A stretch of 5,881 nucleotides of DNA, taken from positions 1-5,881 of the forward strand of contig SLRW01000033.1 in NCBI GenBank assembly GCA_007130745.1, in the 5' to 3' direction. The notes beneath the pieces are model-generated. The model saw nothing but the letters and a program-made list of their open reading frames with translations, ran no database searches and was not told where the DNA came from. Below are positions 4,473 to 5,881 of this stretch, piece after piece. Position 1 is the stretch's first letter, and every line of letters begins with the position of its first letter. This stretch comes from Gammaproteobacteria bacterium (GTDB lineage Bacteria > Pseudomonadota > Gammaproteobacteria > UBA5335 > SLRW01). Made by a program: the position numbers and the translations under genes.

Positions 4473-5881
4473 ATGCGATACAGCGTCGTGCATGCCGCTC
4501 CGGCGGAGATAGAGGCCGACTGCATCATCACCGGGGTATACGAAAAGGATCGTCTGTCTCCATCCGCACAGGCACTGGATCGGCGCTGCAAGGGAAAAAT
4601 ACGCGCCATCCTGCGCCGGGGCGACCTGCCTGAAAGTCCGGGCAAAACCCTGATATTGCATGATCTGCCGGGCCTGCGTTCAGCGCGGGTGCTGCTGGTC
4701 GCCTGTGGCACTCCCGACGGGCTGGACGCGCATCGTTATCAGAAGATAGTGACTGGTGCCGCCGCGGCCCTGGCAGACAGCGCCAGTGTGCACGTCATAA
4801 ACTGCCTGCCCGAACTCGATGTAAGCGAGCACGACCTGCCCGCCCGCATCCGACGCACCATTGAGCTGACCGAATCAGCGCTCTACCGCTTCGAGCAGCT
4901 GAAATCAAAACCCGGCCCCGAGCGTAAACTTGAAAACACCACCCTGCCTGTGAGTCGCGGCACTCTGAACGCTGCTCGCCAGGCAGCCGAAGCCGGCCAG
5001 GCGGTGGCCCGGGGCGTCAAGCTGGCGCGCGATCTGGGCAACACACCGGGCAATATCTGCACCCCCTCGTGGCTGGCGGAACAGGCGCGCGAGCTCTGCC
5101 GCCGCCACCCGGCAGTGAAGGTGCGTATTCTGGAAGAAAAGGACATGCAAGCACTGGGCATGGGCGCGCTGCTGGCGGTCTCCCGTGGCAGTCGCGAACC
5201 GGCCCGGCTGATCGTGATGGAATATCACGGTGCCGGCAATAACGCCCGCCCCCTGGCGCTGGTTGGCAAGGGCCTGACCTTTGACTCGGGCGGCATTTCC
5301 ATCAAGCCCGCCGCGGGCATGGACGAAATGAAATTCGACATGTGTGGCGGCGCCAGCGTGTACGGCACCATGGAGGCCGTGGCCACACTCGGCTTGCCAA
5401 TTAATCTGGTAGGCATTGTTCCCAGCTCCGAGAACATGCCCGATGGCGCCTCGTTCAAGCCTGGTGACATCCTCACCAGCATGTCAGGACAGACTATTGA
5501 GGTACTCAACACGGATGCCGAGGGTCGGCTGATCCTGTGTGATGCCCTGACCTATTGCCAACGATACAAGCCCCGGGCCATTGTCGATATTGCCACGCTC
5601 ACGGGTGCCTGCGTAATCGCCCTTGGCCACCATGCCTCGGGCCTGTTCAGTAACCAGCCGGCACTGGCACAGGAACTGCTCAGGGCGGGCGAGGACAGCG
5701 GCGACCGGGCCTGGGAACTGCCCCTGTGGCAAGACTACCAGGCGCAGATTGACAGCAAGATAGCGGATATCGCCAACGTCGGCGGCCGCGATGGCGGCAG
5801 CATCACAGCCGCCTGCTTCCTGGCCCGCTTTGTGCGTGATCAGCGCTGGGCGCATCTGGATATCGCCGGCAGTGCCTGGCA
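4473..5881 (+). CDS. pepA: PepA, leucyl aminopeptidase (peptidase M17), C-terminus cut by window edge
   Basis: PepA is a cytosolic two-metal enzyme that removes N-terminal residues, with a preference for leucine, from peptides; family members form hexamers. The visible part is 469 residues; E. coli PepA has 503, so only about 30 residues are missing. The N-terminal macro-like domain covers about 1-160 and the catalytic domain follows. All metal and catalytic positions are present with an offset of 4 from E. coli: K266 and D271 in VGKGLTFDSGG, catalytic K278, D289 in KFDM, and D348, E350 and R352 in NTDAEGR. HLDIAGSAW at the end is the usual near-terminal motif. The ATG at 4473 has GGGAG (4462-4466) 6 bases upstream. 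The gene is divergent from lptFG, as in E. coli, where holC and valS follow pepA. The E. coli protein also binds DNA in plasmid dimer resolution and at carAB; whether this one does is not visible. Confidence 0.97.
   Translation, partial: MRYSVVHAAPAEIEADCIITGVYEKDRLSPSAQALDRRCKGKIRAILRRGDLPESPGKTLILHDLPGLRSARVLLVACGTPDGLDAHRYQKIVTGAAAALADSASVHVINCLPELDVSEHDLPARIRRTIELTESALYRFEQLKSKPGPERKLENTTLPVSRGTLNAARQAAEAGQAVARGVKLARDLGNTPGNICTPSWLAEQARELCRRHPAVKVRILEEKDMQALGMGALLAVSRGSREPARLIVMEYHGAGNNARPLALVGKGLTFDSGGISIKPAAGMDEMKFDMCGGASVYGTMEAVATLGLPINLVGIVPSSENMPDGASFKPGDILTSMSGQTIEVLNTDAEGRLILCDALTYCQRYKPRAIVDIATLTGACVIALGHHASGLFSNQPALAQELLRAGEDSGDRAWELPLWQDYQAQIDSKIADIANVGGRDGGSITAACFLARFVRDQRWAHLDIAGSAW

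Noticed and set aside
1..5881. Mobile elements, CRISPR arrays, tRNA or rRNA genes, toxin-antitoxin or defence genes
   Set aside because: None was seen on either strand: the intergenic gaps are short, no repeat-spacer pattern or transposase motif appears, and the coding sequence is accounted for by five ordinary genes.

Overview
The window reads as a stretch of chromosome from a GC-rich (about 60% by eye) Gram-negative bacterium, most likely a gammaproteobacterium. The lptF-lptG pair, which builds the lipopolysaccharide export permease, implies an LPS outer membrane. Its head-to-head position next to pepA is the arrangement known from E. coli and many other gammaproteobacteria. I cannot name the genus from this sequence.

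Layout from left to right. Positions 1-385 (minus strand) hold the first 128 codons of a zinc-dependent medium-chain alcohol dehydrogenase that runs off the left edge. Positions 386-587 are a divergent control region with a good sigma-70-type promoter for the alcohol dehydrogenase and two regularly spaced CAACC/GGTTG dyads in front of the gene to the right. Positions 588-2003 (plus strand) encode a complete NAD(P)-dependent aldehyde dehydrogenase. Positions 2004-2063 separate two convergent genes and carry a short tandem repeat and two hairpins. Positions 2064-4231 (minus strand) are lptF followed by lptG, overlapping by 4 bases. Positions 4232-4472 are a second divergent control region. From 4473 to the right edge (plus strand) lies pepA, leucyl aminopeptidase, lacking only its last few dozen codons.

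How the genes work together. The alcohol and aldehyde dehydrogenases are divergent and share one control region, which suggests stepwise oxidation of an alcohol to an aldehyde and then to a carboxylic acid; the substrate cannot be read from sequence. LptF and LptG form the inner-membrane heterodimer that, with the LptB ATPase (not in this window), extracts LPS from the membrane and passes it to LptC and the periplasmic bridge. PepA is a cytosolic M17 aminopeptidase; relatives in enterobacteria also bind DNA.

This is mainly housekeeping sequence. I saw no mobile element, CRISPR array, tRNA or rRNA, and no convincing new system. The points most worth a second look are in the control regions: the paired dyads upstream of the aldehyde dehydrogenase, the palindrome inside the alcohol dehydrogenase promoter, and an inverted repeat that covers the lptF ribosome binding site. 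In the proteins, the notable points are an unusual cofactor-pocket motif in the aldehyde dehydrogenase and the absence from LptG of a lysine cluster found in E. coli.
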